From the NCBI RefSeq assembly GCF_000208745.1, contig NC_030857.1, forward strand, positions 5,060,714 through 5,124,713: 64,000 bases of DNA, read 5' to 3'. The translations under genes were made by a program, and so were the position numbers. The notes under the pieces were generated by a model, which was not told the DNA's origin, searched no databases, and worked only from the letters and a program-made list of their open reading frames with translations. This stretch comes from Theobroma cacao (lineage: Eukaryota; Streptophyta; Magnoliopsida; Malvales; Malvaceae). Shown one piece after another: positions 1 to 13,200 of the stretch. The first letter of the stretch is position 1; the number at the start of each line of letters is the position of its first letter.

Positions 1-994
1 AAACAGAGTTTTCGGTGCAGGAAGATGCATATCCTGTTCGACTAAGGCACAAGCACAACAATTTCTCAAGAAAACTTTTTCTTTTTTGGACGAATTTTTC
101 AACCGAATTAAAGTTATCGATTAATATTCCTTGGTCTGCAGTTTGGGCACAAGGACTCGTGTTACCGTCTAAAAGCAGGACTCAAATCATTTGGCGCAAA
201 ACTCTGTTTTCTGAGGGTTTGTCCTGAATTCAGGGTGATGTGTGTTTTTTTACTTTCCAATCTCCTGTTGCGTAATTACGTACTAATCAGCTAGCGGGGA
301 TCGTGGAAAGAAATAGCTGACTCAATTTTAAAGGTTGAAAAGTATCTTCTAAATAAACTCTTGTAAATTAAGCTGCCATTTTCACTAAACAGGAAAACCC
401 AAGCCCCAGGGAACATCTGAGTGTATACAAAACCACTGCTGCACCACTATTGGAATAGGTCTACAGTCTAAACCCTCCAATCCCAAGCAAACCTTTAACT
501 TGCTGGGTTCGGAATGCTTGATGTTCTAATACCAGCCACCCAACCATGATCTTTGCCATGCAATAGCTGATGAAAATGGAACCTTGTGGGGCCAAATTGC
601 CAAGGTTTTACCCCTTTTTTTTCTCCATTCTAGAAAACTAGTAATGATTTGCTGATGTAGCAAAATAATGATGATATAGCAGTGGTCAAATCTTTAATTT
701 CGTTTAAAGTGGGAAAGTAATATGAGTGCTCCACCTTCCGTTTCTCCATGTTATCCTGATCAGCCCATTTTTTCTTTTATTTTATAACCATAGGCCCAAA
801 TGTTGTGTGTACATATTGTTTGCTTCTTGAATCCTCGTGACTTGTACAACAGAGAAGTTCTAATGGGAATATAGGAAGCCCATTGTATGAGTTAAACAGT
901 CAAAATAAGCCCCCCGGTTTTTATTAACGTCATTAATTTTTTTAAGTCGTCTCTTGATTTATGATCATGACCGTGAAGGGTGAGTAATTCCCTC
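1..994. other. Upstream region of the cysteine oxidase gene, no confident gene
   Basis: No exon I can recognise lies before the first supported coding exon of the cysteine oxidase gene. The stretch at 15-227 is open on the plus strand, but its translation is of no known family. It might be a piece of an upstream gene cut by the window edge, or noise. The rest probably holds the promoter and 5' leader of the next gene. An additional 5' coding exon of that gene cannot be excluded. Confidence 0.4.
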
Positions 995-2399
995 ATGAAC
1001 TGTACAATGGAGAAAAGCAAAATACAAATGCTATATGATGCCTGTAACGATGTATTTTCCCAGAAGGAGCTTCCAACTTTCCAACAAATTCAATGGCTGA
1101 AGAGCATCTTAAGTATTGAACCTTCCTTGGCAGATTTATGTTGTTGTTTAGTTATTGTATTAACTTTTAATGTATTTTAGTAGATGACTAAAGGGAAGAT
1201 TCCCAAAATGCAGATATATTTGAAGCTGCTGATGTTGGTATAGATGAATTTAGCTTGGATGGATCTCCAAGTTCAAGCCCCAAGATCACCAACGGGTTGA
1301 TTTCTGGGCAAGGAGTTTCTGAAATAACTTACATTCACATCTATGAATGCGACAATTTCTCGGTGAGCAGGAGTTGTTCAGTTGTTTATTCCTGCACATA
1401 TGTATGCGATTGTATATTGATACCTGCTAGGCTGCTATGGTTAATTATCATATGAAATTGTACTTCTGAGTTTCTCTGTTCTGTTTACAGATGGGAATTT
1501 TTTGCTTCCCGGCTGGCAGGACCCTTCCTCTTCATGATCACCCTGGGATGACGGTTCTAAGCAAACTTCTTTATGGTTCAGTTTATGTCAAAGCCTATGA
1601 TTGGGTGCGGGGGGAGAACAATAGCCCCAGAACAAGTAAGGATTTTAGCTTAAAGTTTGTGAAGAAATATTAACATTGCTGATGTTTGGATTGAAGTTAA
1701 CTATATCGTACAGTGGTAGGAAGATTTTGACAAAGAATAATGGTATCAAAACAATAAGTACATTTCTTCATCTGTTTGTAACATTTTCAATACTTGAACC
1801 CCTTTTCGATCCTCCTCTCATTCTATTTGTGCGAAATCAAATTGCTAAAAAAGGCCTATTGAATTTGTTGCTTCTTCCTGAGATATTAATGGATTTAAAG
1901 CAGTGGAAAATATGCATATAGTTCATTCTATCATGAAATTTGGTCTTATGAATTATTAAACAGTCTCCAAAAATGGTGAGGTGCTGCAGATGGACTAGCA
2001 GGCACTGTGATCAATGGCGTCTTCAATGCACCCTGTGAACCATCCGTCCTGTTTCCAAGGAGTGGTGGAAACATCCACTCTTTCACTGCCTTGACTCCTT
2101 GTGCTATCTTGGACGTGTTATCTCCGCCATACTCCGATGACTTTGAGAGGCCTTCCACTTACTTCTTCGATTTCCCTATCCCTTCACTTCCTGGTAATGA
2201 TCAATTCAATTACTATATCTCCTCTTTCTGATTACAAATTCATGCTCCATATTTTCATTTGTTCCTGTGTGTTTTTGTCTCTATTGGCTCAGGCTATGCT
2301 CTGCTTGAGGAAAGAGAACTAAAACTACCATATGACTTGGTCGTTAACGGGGCACCCTACGTTGGTCCTCCACTTGATGTTGGACAAGATCTTTGCTAA
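995..2399 (+). CDS. Plant cysteine oxidase (PCO-like thiol dioxygenase)
   Basis: Exons 995-1112, 1214-1362, 1491-1635, 1990-2193 and 2293-2399 join in frame into about 240 residues, the usual length of plant cysteine oxidases. In this family the enzyme uses O2 to oxidise the N-terminal Cys of group VII ERF factors and other targets, which marks them for the N-degron pathway and so senses hypoxia. The cupin iron ligands are visible: His104 and His106 in LHDHPGM and His167 in GGNIH. Asp179 and Tyr185 match two conserved active-site positions I recall from Arabidopsis PCO4. The N-terminal stretch around MLYDACNDVFS is typical of the family. The C-terminus (GAPYVGPPLDVGQDLC) is divergent, so I do not assign a paralogue number. 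The start at 995 is the first in-frame ATG of exon 1; a second lies at 1007. All introns are GT-AG. Confidence 0.88.
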
Positions 2400-4102
2400 C
2401 TTGAGCTAGTAGAATTCCCTATGAAAAGAATGGAGCCGTTTTCACTTTCCTACCTCTTTTAATTTAGTATTGTAAAGAAGGTAGACACTTGGTGGCTGGT
2501 GCTGTCGTGCTGCCATATGTTTAGAAAATGTACATGAAAATTTCCACTCCTTTACCCCTCCATCCCATCCATGAAAGTGAATGCAGTAACCTTGTGTTCC
2601 AAGTGTGTAAGTGCCAATGAAATCCTCTGTAAGCCAAAAAACAAAGGAAAAGAGAAAAAAAAAAAAAAAGGAAATTAGAAGCTTTATAAGCCTGTAATAT
2701 ATCTATTATACCCTCCCATACATGTATATTTCAGAAATTAAAAAAAAAAAAACATGTATATTTCAGAGTTCATAAATGAGCCAAAGAGACGTGATATGAC
2801 AATAATCGTTATGAATTTTGGAATCTGCCGTTAATTGCGAATGGCTTTCTCGTATTGGTAGGCGAAACACAATATGACTAATGAAACAAAATTCTTGCAA
2901 AAAATGTACAATACTACAAACAAGCGTGGCTTTTAGTCCCTAGGATTTGATGGGATTTGGACGGTGGCGGTCCCAATAGGGAAGTGGCGATTTCAGCTTC
3001 TATTGGTTGGACTTGCGGACGCCAATTGCATCTTCCAAATTTCCAAGTCTTTGATCGTGAGTGATGGGATATGGATAGGAGTAGTTTCAACTCCAGCCTA
3101 CAACCATATATGAAAAATAGTAAAAAACAAAATAAATAGTATATATATTTGTGATATTGAGGGTCTATTTTACATTGGATTCCCTTCACTCATTTGATTA
3201 TCAGAAAAGCCACTTAAAAATAATACTCACAATTTTCTACATTTTCTCAAAATGCCTGTAAGATTAACCTCAACGAAACAAAACAGGGCTGATTTGTGAT
3301 CCACTGAAGCTAATGTCGTGATTTTGTTGCCACGATTCCAATTCCTTGAATGAAATAGAAAAACAGCCTAAATATCGTGCGCTGGTCTCCTTTGATTTGA
3401 CCTGCCTTAATCTAAAATTTGTGGTGAAAACCGCTGCATTACCTTGCACGTCACAATTGCTCCCCGATATATAACAGCACACCATATCCACAAGCAATTT
3501 TCAGCCCACAGCACACCAGCTTCCAGGATTTTACCCCATGTAATTACTAATTTATCCGAATGTAAGTTTGTTGCCTGTTTAAGTCAGACAATGATAGTAA
3601 AATCTTACTATAAACTTGCAGTGAATTCATTCAATTAAAAATCGAGGCCTAAACTAATAAGCTGCAAAGTGCCGAACTACCTTTAGCGAAACTTTACCAC
3701 CTAAAGTTTGGCTTGTAGCCGCTAGTCAAGTGGTCTTTTCTTTCTTGGGGAAGAATTTCTGCACCTTCCACAACGCCAGACGACAGTGGGGAACTTTGCT
3801 TTAATTTTTCTGTCCAAATTATATCGAATCTCCACCATTCCTTACACGTGTTCCCTCTGTTTCTCTATCTGTTAACTATAACTGTAGTCAAACACAGTTG
3901 GCTTCCAGGCTTTACCCTTCTACGACTTTTGATGATGATGGTGATGATGGTCGTTACTTTTAAGCCACAACAAACTTTGGCCTAAACCTCTTGATACAAA
4001 GCTTCAAGTTTTGGACTTCCTTATGTTTTACGCTGTTGTTTTCAGAGAGTAAGAGATTTAAGATTGCAGCGGGGCACTTTTCCTTGTGACAGAGTTGAAA
4101 CT
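2400..4102. other. Intergenic: cysteine oxidase 3' end and SnRK2 promoter
   Basis: This AT-rich stretch has several A-runs near 2650-2750. The left part should hold the 3' UTR of the cysteine oxidase gene, and the part from about 3700 to 4102 the promoter and leader of the kinase gene. A short GATGATGGT-type simple repeat lies near 3930-3950. Open frames here (for example 2914-3189 and 3270-3497 on the minus strand) show no recognisable protein. Confidence 0.5.
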
Positions 4103-6448
4103 ATGGAACGTTATGAGATTGTGAAAGATATCGGGTCAGGGAATTTCGGAGTGGCCAAGCTGGTCCGAGATAAATGGACAAAAGAGCTCTTGGCTGTTAA
4201 GTTCATTGAGAGAGGGCAAAAGGTCATCTTCGTACCCTTTTACCTCTTAAATCTTCTAACTTTTTGTTTTCCTTTTTTTTTTTTTTTCAGTTTTCTCTTT
4301 CTAATTGGAGTCCCTGCTGTCATGTCCCTTTTATCATTAATCATATGGATGCGTTGATGAAAGGGTTTTTTTTTTGGTTGCAGATTGATGAACATGTGCA
4401 AAGGGAAATCGTGAACCATAGATCATTGAAGCATCCCAATATTGTTAGATTCAAAGAGGTGGGTACTCCTATATTCCCTGTTGCTTTATTGTCATGTGGT
4501 TGTCTTGTTCCTGTCTAGCTGAGCTCTGGTCAATGCTCTATTATGATAGATAAAGATATAAAGGCTTGGGCTTTCATGATTTACACCTGCCTTCTTTTCC
4601 CATTTGTGGAGAGCCAATGGAATAATGTCAAGAGATAATAATGTTTATGTAATTTTGTTTAAACATTTTGCTGTTCTTTATTTTCTTAATAACCAAGTGT
4701 AGAGTTAAAATTATGTCATTAATTGACCAGCCGAGATCTTAGCATTTAATTCAAGTGCCTCAAGGAAAAATTAAAGTTCATTTCCTGAGTTAGTAAAGCA
4801 AATTATTGTCCCCTGAAGCAGGACACTGTGAGGTTCGATGATGCAAAATGATGTCCTCTTGTGCTGCAAATGATTTTATTATCATGTTCCGTCTCAATGA
4901 ACTACTTTGCAGATTGTAGTGTATCGAACTTGACTTTCAATAATGTAAAATAAAAGAAGGGCAAAGTGTTCACTTGGAGGTTTTGCATTGCCCTTGCAGG
5001 TCCATCTTACACCTACTCATCTGGCCATAGTGATGGAGTATGCTGCAGGTGGAGAACTCTTTGCGCGTATATGCAATGCTGGTAGATTTAGTGAGGATGA
5101 GGTAATGTAAAGGAGAAAATTTCGATGTGAAATAGAGTGGTTTGTTCTATTGAATACACAGCTTCTCATGTCTAAATATTCCATTGGAACATTAATATTA
5201 ATTTGGCAACAGGCTAGGTTTTTCTTTCAGCAATTGATATCAGGAGTCAGTTACTGTCATTCCATGGTATGAAAATTTGGTTCTAGCTTCGCTAAGAGAT
5301 TTTGTTTCTTTCTTAAACAGCCTTCAGTGCTATTTCCTTTATTGAAAACTCTGTTTTCGCAGCAAATATGTCATCGAGATCTTAAGCTTGAAAACACTCT
5401 CCTGGATGGCAGCACAGCACCACGCGTCAAAATATGTGATTTTGGATACTCAAAGGTAATAAAATAAACTAATCCATGAATTTGTAACAACTGTGCGTTT
5501 GGCTGCTTTTTATTTACTAACTATTTCCCCCCTAATTTTGTAGTCATCTGTTTTCCATTCACAACCAAAATCCACTGTAGGAACACCAGCTTACATTGCT
5601 CCTGAGGTTCTATCCAAGAAAGAATATGATGGGAAGGTAATGTCATTCCTCTTTTAACTTGAACAATATGCTTCTCCGACTTGAATTCCATAGTTATCTG
5701 TTTCTAATCCTCCATAAGTATAGATTGCAGATGTTTGGTCATGTGGGGTCACCTTATATGTCATGTTAGTTGGGGCATATCCCTTTGAAGATCCTGATGA
5801 TCCAAAAAACTTCAGAAAGACAATTGGGGTAAGTGCTTATGCGAAACTTTCAGCTCCACTTTACACATAGTTTGAAATTAGTGCAATTATATAAGTTATT
5901 ATTGGTAATGGCAGAGAATACTCAGTGTCCACTACTCAATTCCTGATTATGTCCGAGTTTCTATGGAGTGCAAACATCTTTTATCTCGGATATTTGCGGC
6001 AAATCCTGAAAAGGTATAAGTTGCTTCTTTGCTTGTTCTGATGCACTGAGTGCTAATTGCTGGCAACGCAATCACATAATTTAACATTTCATTATAAATT
6101 TCTGCTTCTTTTTTCCATCATCCATCTTTTGTTCGATTGTTCAGTTTCCTCTTTTATCTCTTGTTGGTGCAGAGAATAACTATACTGGAAATTAAAAGCC
6201 ACCCTTGGTTCTTAAAGAACTTGCCCATCGAACTGATGGAAGGAGGAAGCTGGCAGAGCCATGATGTAAATAACCCTCCCCAAAACTTGGAAGAAGTACA
6301 GTCTATAATACAAGAGGCCATGAAAACTTCAGAAGTCCCCAAGGTTGGGGGACTTTTCATGGGAGGCAGCATGGATCTCGATGATTTAGATGCTGATGCA
6401 GATCTTGAAGATGTAGAGACAAGTGGTGATTTTGTGTGCCCACTGTAA
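4103..6448 (+). CDS. SnRK2.7: SnRK2-type serine/threonine kinase, subclass II (SnRK2.7-like)
   Basis: Nine exons (4103-4222, 4384-4458, 5000-5101, 5213-5266, 5363-5455, 5544-5636, 5724-5828, 5915-6013, 6173-6448) give 338 residues. All introns are phase 0 and GT-AG, the conserved SnRK2 gene structure. SnRK2 kinases act in osmotic-stress and ABA signalling in cytosol and nucleus. Visible motifs are the glycine loop GSGNFG (11-16), catalytic Lys33, HRDLKLEN with Asp123, DFG at 143-145, and the activation loop [16 protein letters not shown] from Ser154. The C-terminus carries [17 protein letters not shown] and ends GDFVCPL, the short acidic tail of the SnRK2.7/2.8 group. It lacks the longer acidic domain II of strongly ABA-activated SnRK2.2/2.3/2.6. 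Start: [11 protein letters not shown] matches the family N-terminus. An in-frame ATG-type start at 4064 would add 13 residues and is less likely. Family membership is certain; the exact orthologue is inferred. Confidence 0.95.
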
Positions 6449-7536
6449 ACAAAATGTATAAAATAGACCTCATTATCATGAGCTATTGTTTATACAACCA
6501 TCAACATCAGAATCTTGTTAATGAATGATTGAAGAATTCTCTGTTCATCCTCCCATGCCATTTGGCTCATGGGAGGCACCTTTTTCCAATTACTTTATTA
6601 ACTTATTAAAATTGCTTTCCTCGGATGTGGAGGTTGGAATCAGCTCAATAATAATGTTGGTGATGTACTAGTATGGAATAGCAATATGCTTCCTTTCTGT
6701 TAAAAATCTTTCTTCTTTTAGGTGCGGCATCATGATTGATTGCTTCTTCCCCTTATCCTTTTGCTCTCTAGATTGATCTGTAATTGATAAAAAAAAACAT
6801 AATCATTTGAAGTTCAGGGTAATCATTTGCTTGCTGTCCATTTGAAATGAAAAGTCAGTTTAATTGGTATCCTCTTTGACTGATAATCATAACTAAACAT
6901 AATCATTTTCAGGTTGAACCTTTTGATAAAACCTTACAGTCTACTCCTTCTCTGGTTGGGACCTTCTGTTTGATGAACTGAAAGGCAGTATTATTCGCTC
7001 TCGGGAGCTTTTAGTCTGATGAAGGTAGCTCTCTCTCTCCATCTGTACAAATTGAAGCCTTTCGTTACCTTTGCACAATCATAACAAAGGCAGGTGAACC
7101 ATTGTCTTGCCTCTAATTTCGACTGACGCTGTAGACTTAGCCCGAAAGTTAGAGGCCATTGTGATGTGAATTTGGACAATGAATTCGTCAAGCCCAGTTT
7201 AGAACAACAGGCCCTGGTCGGATTCTTCTAGATTGGGCTCAATTCACACAACTTGTCTAAACACTATATATTGGTCAGAGTACGGGCAGCCTCACGAGAA
7301 CAAAAATAGAACCCCATATCAAGACTCCAAAAAGCAACCAACATGCCCTTTCTGTCCACGTGTACGGAGGTAGTAGACAGAAAAGAGTCACCAGACGATC
7401 CGGTGAAACAGAGTAAAATTGCTCCGGAGCGGTATAAATAAGTAAGAGGGAGCTCTTTTTCAGAAACCCTAACAGAAGAAGGCAAAACGGACCGGAACTG
7501 ATTTGAGCGCGGCCGCTTCTTTTCCACTCCGCCACC
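6449..7536. other. Intergenic between SnRK2 and RPS6
   Basis: The 3' UTR of the kinase gene lies at the left and the promoter and leader of the ribosomal protein gene at the right. No other coding potential is recognised. The minus-strand open frames over 7264-7721 overlap the RPS6 leader and exon 2 and are shadows. Confidence 0.5.
7433..7472 (+). promoter_or_regulatory. RPS6 core promoter: TATA box, pyrimidine tract and telo-box
   Basis: TATAAATA lies at 7433-7440. A pyrimidine run, CTCTTTTTC, lies at about 7453-7461 and could be a TOP-like transcript start. AAACCCTAA at 7464-7472 is the telo-box common in plant ribosomal-protein and translation-factor promoters. The order TATA, pyrimidine tract, telo-box upstream of the ATG at 7537 fits a translation-apparatus gene. 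The transcription start itself is inferred. Confidence 0.6.
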
Positions 7537-9524
<1,988 letters not shown>

Positions 9525-10263
9525 GTTGCCTCAGAAATTAAAACCAGTCAGATTATGACAGCAAGTTGAATGTCGAAGGAAATTTGTTTCCATGTTTTGA
9601 AAGGCTTTACAACTGCATTTGAAAGCGCTTCGACGTAGCTGAGTTACCGGATTATTTGATTCAAACCATACATTTTTGACAATTTAAGAGTTGCTGCGCA
9701 TCAAGTCATTCACTTTCTAGTACTGCTTTTTGATGGGCATGTTATTGTTCTCTGTGGGATGCACCTGAGCTTATACCAGTTTGGTGAGTCGAAAATACTT
9801 GTAGTTTTCCTGCTTGGTTAATCTAAAGTCTAAATAACAGGGATATAAAAATAAACAATGTATTTCGAAACAAAAATGGACCCAAAAGGATCTTAGAGGT
9901 CGTAACAGTTAATACATAGTCGATTGTCAAAATGAGCCTAAAACTTTTTAATGTTGACACATAAAATAAGTTTACTTGCAACTTACAAGGAAGTTGTCAA
10001 CAAAGCCCACTTTTCCCAACCTGGGTTATTATTTCCAATGCAACAAAAAGGAACAAGAAAATAGCATTAAGCTTTATTAGTCAAATGAAAACAATCGAAT
10101 TTTAGGGAAATGAAAGAAAATCGAATAATTCCAATTATGAATCAAATGCTCCGTTTGCAGTAAGTGATCGTTAGTAAAGCTCATCTCGAATGTCATATGG
10201 CCAGCTGGGAACTGAATTAAGTACTTCAGAGATTGAAATGAATGATTTATACGCAAAGAACAA
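9525..10263. other. Shared 3' region of two convergent genes
   Basis: RPS6 (+) and the F-box/JmjC gene (-) end towards each other here, 739 bases apart. The stretch should contain both 3' UTRs. No coding signal or repeat was recognised. Confidence 0.5.
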
Positions 10264-13200
10264 TCAGGAAAAACCTTCATAGTTATTTAATTCTCCCCAT
10301 ACCGTCTGCTCAACTTCTTCCCATGACTCCGCTGTTCTAAGCTCCTTCCATATACTAAAAATAGCACCCAATATATTCTCTTCGTGTAAGATACAGTAGC
10401 ACCTGAAGATTCAGACATCCAGATAAAATTTTGCAGCTCTTAATGCCTCGTGATGCAGTTGCACCAAAAACTTGCATGCATAACAGACAAAAACATTGAC
10501 AAATTATAAGGAAAGATATTACTTACATGGCATGGTACGAAAGTCGTCCAAACTTATCACAAGCAGTCACTGACCCATTCTCTGATGTTTTTCTCATCAA
10601 AGGAAGTTTATAGCTTTGTAGAAAATGCTTAAGAAGACGGGAATCACCTCTAAAGACATCTAAATGTACGGGTATCAAGTCATAAATGGGGTCACCTGAA
10701 AAATAAAATTCAAATTCAAGTTAATGGAAGACAACAATATCAGGTGGTCTTGAAGATTTCATTTGCATTGATACATGTTCATTAAGTTTTCACAATTCAA
10801 TTTTCATGAGATGCAATTTAGTTTCGTTGGCATAAACCCACAATCTCTAAAGCAAAATAGGAAGGAGATCAATGATATAAAAACTAAAATAGCTTAGCAA
10901 CATAGAATGAAGTCAAATTAAACGTGCACTGACCTATAGAAAGATCGCTGAAATCGAGGATGTAATTAGGGTGCCAAGATTTTTCTTCTCCACCATTATT
11001 ATGCCCATTTAATGAACCATTATTAGTCTGGGCAGCGATTCCATTTGAGCAAGACATGCAGCTTGGTTCCATGTAAATATTGTCATCCATAATATCTGAG
11101 TGTATCCAGGACAAAGGCTTACAAACCCTTTTCACGCCATTCTCCTATCAACAATGAATGGCATTAGGTACAACTATAAAAGATCCATAGGATTAAGAGG
11201 AAAGAGTGGAAATAAGAAAAAAATAGTGGGACTAAAAAAAACCTCATATACAGAAAGCAGCTTCAGAAAATCATCTGGAAGATATTCCTCAACTTTCTCT
11301 ATCAACATTTTAGGAATAGGATCCCCCCTACAAATTGAATGTGTAGAAATTCAGAGACATCATATAATTGAATGCTATAGAAAAGTAAATAAACAATGAA
11401 AAAAGGTAAAAAAAAAAAAAGAATAAAAAAAACCTCAATTGCAGAAACTAATATGCCCATTAACGACTACACTAACATTCTTACAAAATGATGACATAGC
11501 ACACTAGGATAAAAAACTTGCAGTTTGAATAGAACTAACCTGGATGCCTGGATCCAAGCACAAGATCAGCTCTGAACCATCCAAAGAAAATAATGACAAT
11601 GGAAAAAGTTCTAGAAGGTGTTTGCTTTAATACTTTTTGGATTATATACAAGAAGCCACAATGAGTTCCACACAGTAGTGAAGATTTAACCATGGAGAAA
11701 ACCCCTCTTTTGACGGTATAACAGGATAGAAGTACAGGTGAATGTGTGTACTGTGGATATAGCTCTCCAGAAGCCTAAAGCATGCAATGGTTTCAAAATG
11801 AAAAATATAGATATGGACACAATGTTACAAATGCAAGATGCGTGGCTGTAAATATAGGACATAGAAAGGAATATCTCAGTCAAAAAAAATCTCAGTTGAA
11901 TCATTATTAGTTGATCAATAAACTTCATGCCTAAATTAGATAGGTATACCATTTATTCAAGCGGATGGAAGCATCCTTCTTCTTCCGACTTAGAGTTCTT
12001 GCAAAGATTTGCCATTCAACTGGAATATCTGATTCGTTCGAGACATACTCCATGTCCATGCCATTGGCAAAAGGCAAATCCCTTTTCTTCTCAACATCTG
12101 AAAGATTTGAAATGCTCAAAGAAGGAGAGGGCAAAAGATGAAGATTTTGTAGCTGCTCTCCTAAAAATGAAGCTAAGTTAAGCACATCTTCCCATGATAG
12201 TACATCTCTTCTGCAATAGAAATTGAAGGGAAGATTAATAAAAGCACCAATCTAATTTTAGACATCTCCAGTTGTAGAAGTTAAGATCCATTCAAAATAA
12301 GGAAGAACTTGTAAAATTAAAAAAATACTTACAACTGAGCAAATATCTTTCCTTTGCAACGCTTTGTTATAAGGTAAGGCCAAATACTTGTAGATCCAGC
12401 TGAACTATCTGCTCCACATGCTAGTGATCCAGCTTTTCTGTATTCAAACAGTTTCTTGCTCCATACACCAAAAGGGAAAACATCACATTTGTCCTCCTCT
12501 GGAATCAAATTGCACTTTCCAATCACACCAGGCACTTCTTTACCATCCCAACAATCAATTTTGCAAGATCCATTTTCCAAATGCAGAATCCCACTAGCAA
12601 ATACATTAGGGATGTGGTTTTTCAGAGGTGAGTTGACTTCACAAAGAGCACTGTAGAATTCAAGCTGCACGGAAGGAAATGCTAAAGTTACAGTATGTAG
12701 AAGGTCCATGGACATGAAGAGTATAACTACACAAATAAACCTACCTCAGTGCCTAAACCATATATTGAAGATTCCAGCCCTCCTTCAACAAAGATTTTGA
12801 CCACATATTCATCCATGACATAGACCTGTTACAGATCGATTGGAACAATCAGCAAAAACTAGAAGTTCTCTGTTGATCATATGATTTAATTTATAAAATT
12901 TACTGTTAGTCATCAACAGATGACATAGAGATCAATCCTTTAATATCAAAATTCTTATCAACATGCTAAGCGAACATCTCTCTAATCACATGTTGCAGAA
13001 GACCACCATTGGGAACCCTCACCAGTCTTGAGTAGTCCTTATCGAGCTCTTAAGATTTGTTTCAAAGTTCATGCGTCCACTGGAATAAGGTTATTGTGGC
13101 AAACACACCTTTCTACAAGGTAATGACAAGTTCACAGAATATCCTTGAATTGATTCTACAATCAATTCCCCTTACTTTCCATATCTAAAAGAAAAGCGTA

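Noticed and set aside
1..210. Short inverted pair AAACAGAGTTTT (1-12) and AAAACTCTGTTT (199-210)
   Set aside because: Only 12-13 bases, no extended pairing and no element boundaries; expected by chance in AT-rich DNA.
11540..11580. Exon-like 41-base stretch on the minus strand within an F-box/JmjC intron
   Set aside because: Including it breaks the frame. Joining 11950 directly to 11327 restores a Trp codon and the expected protein text.
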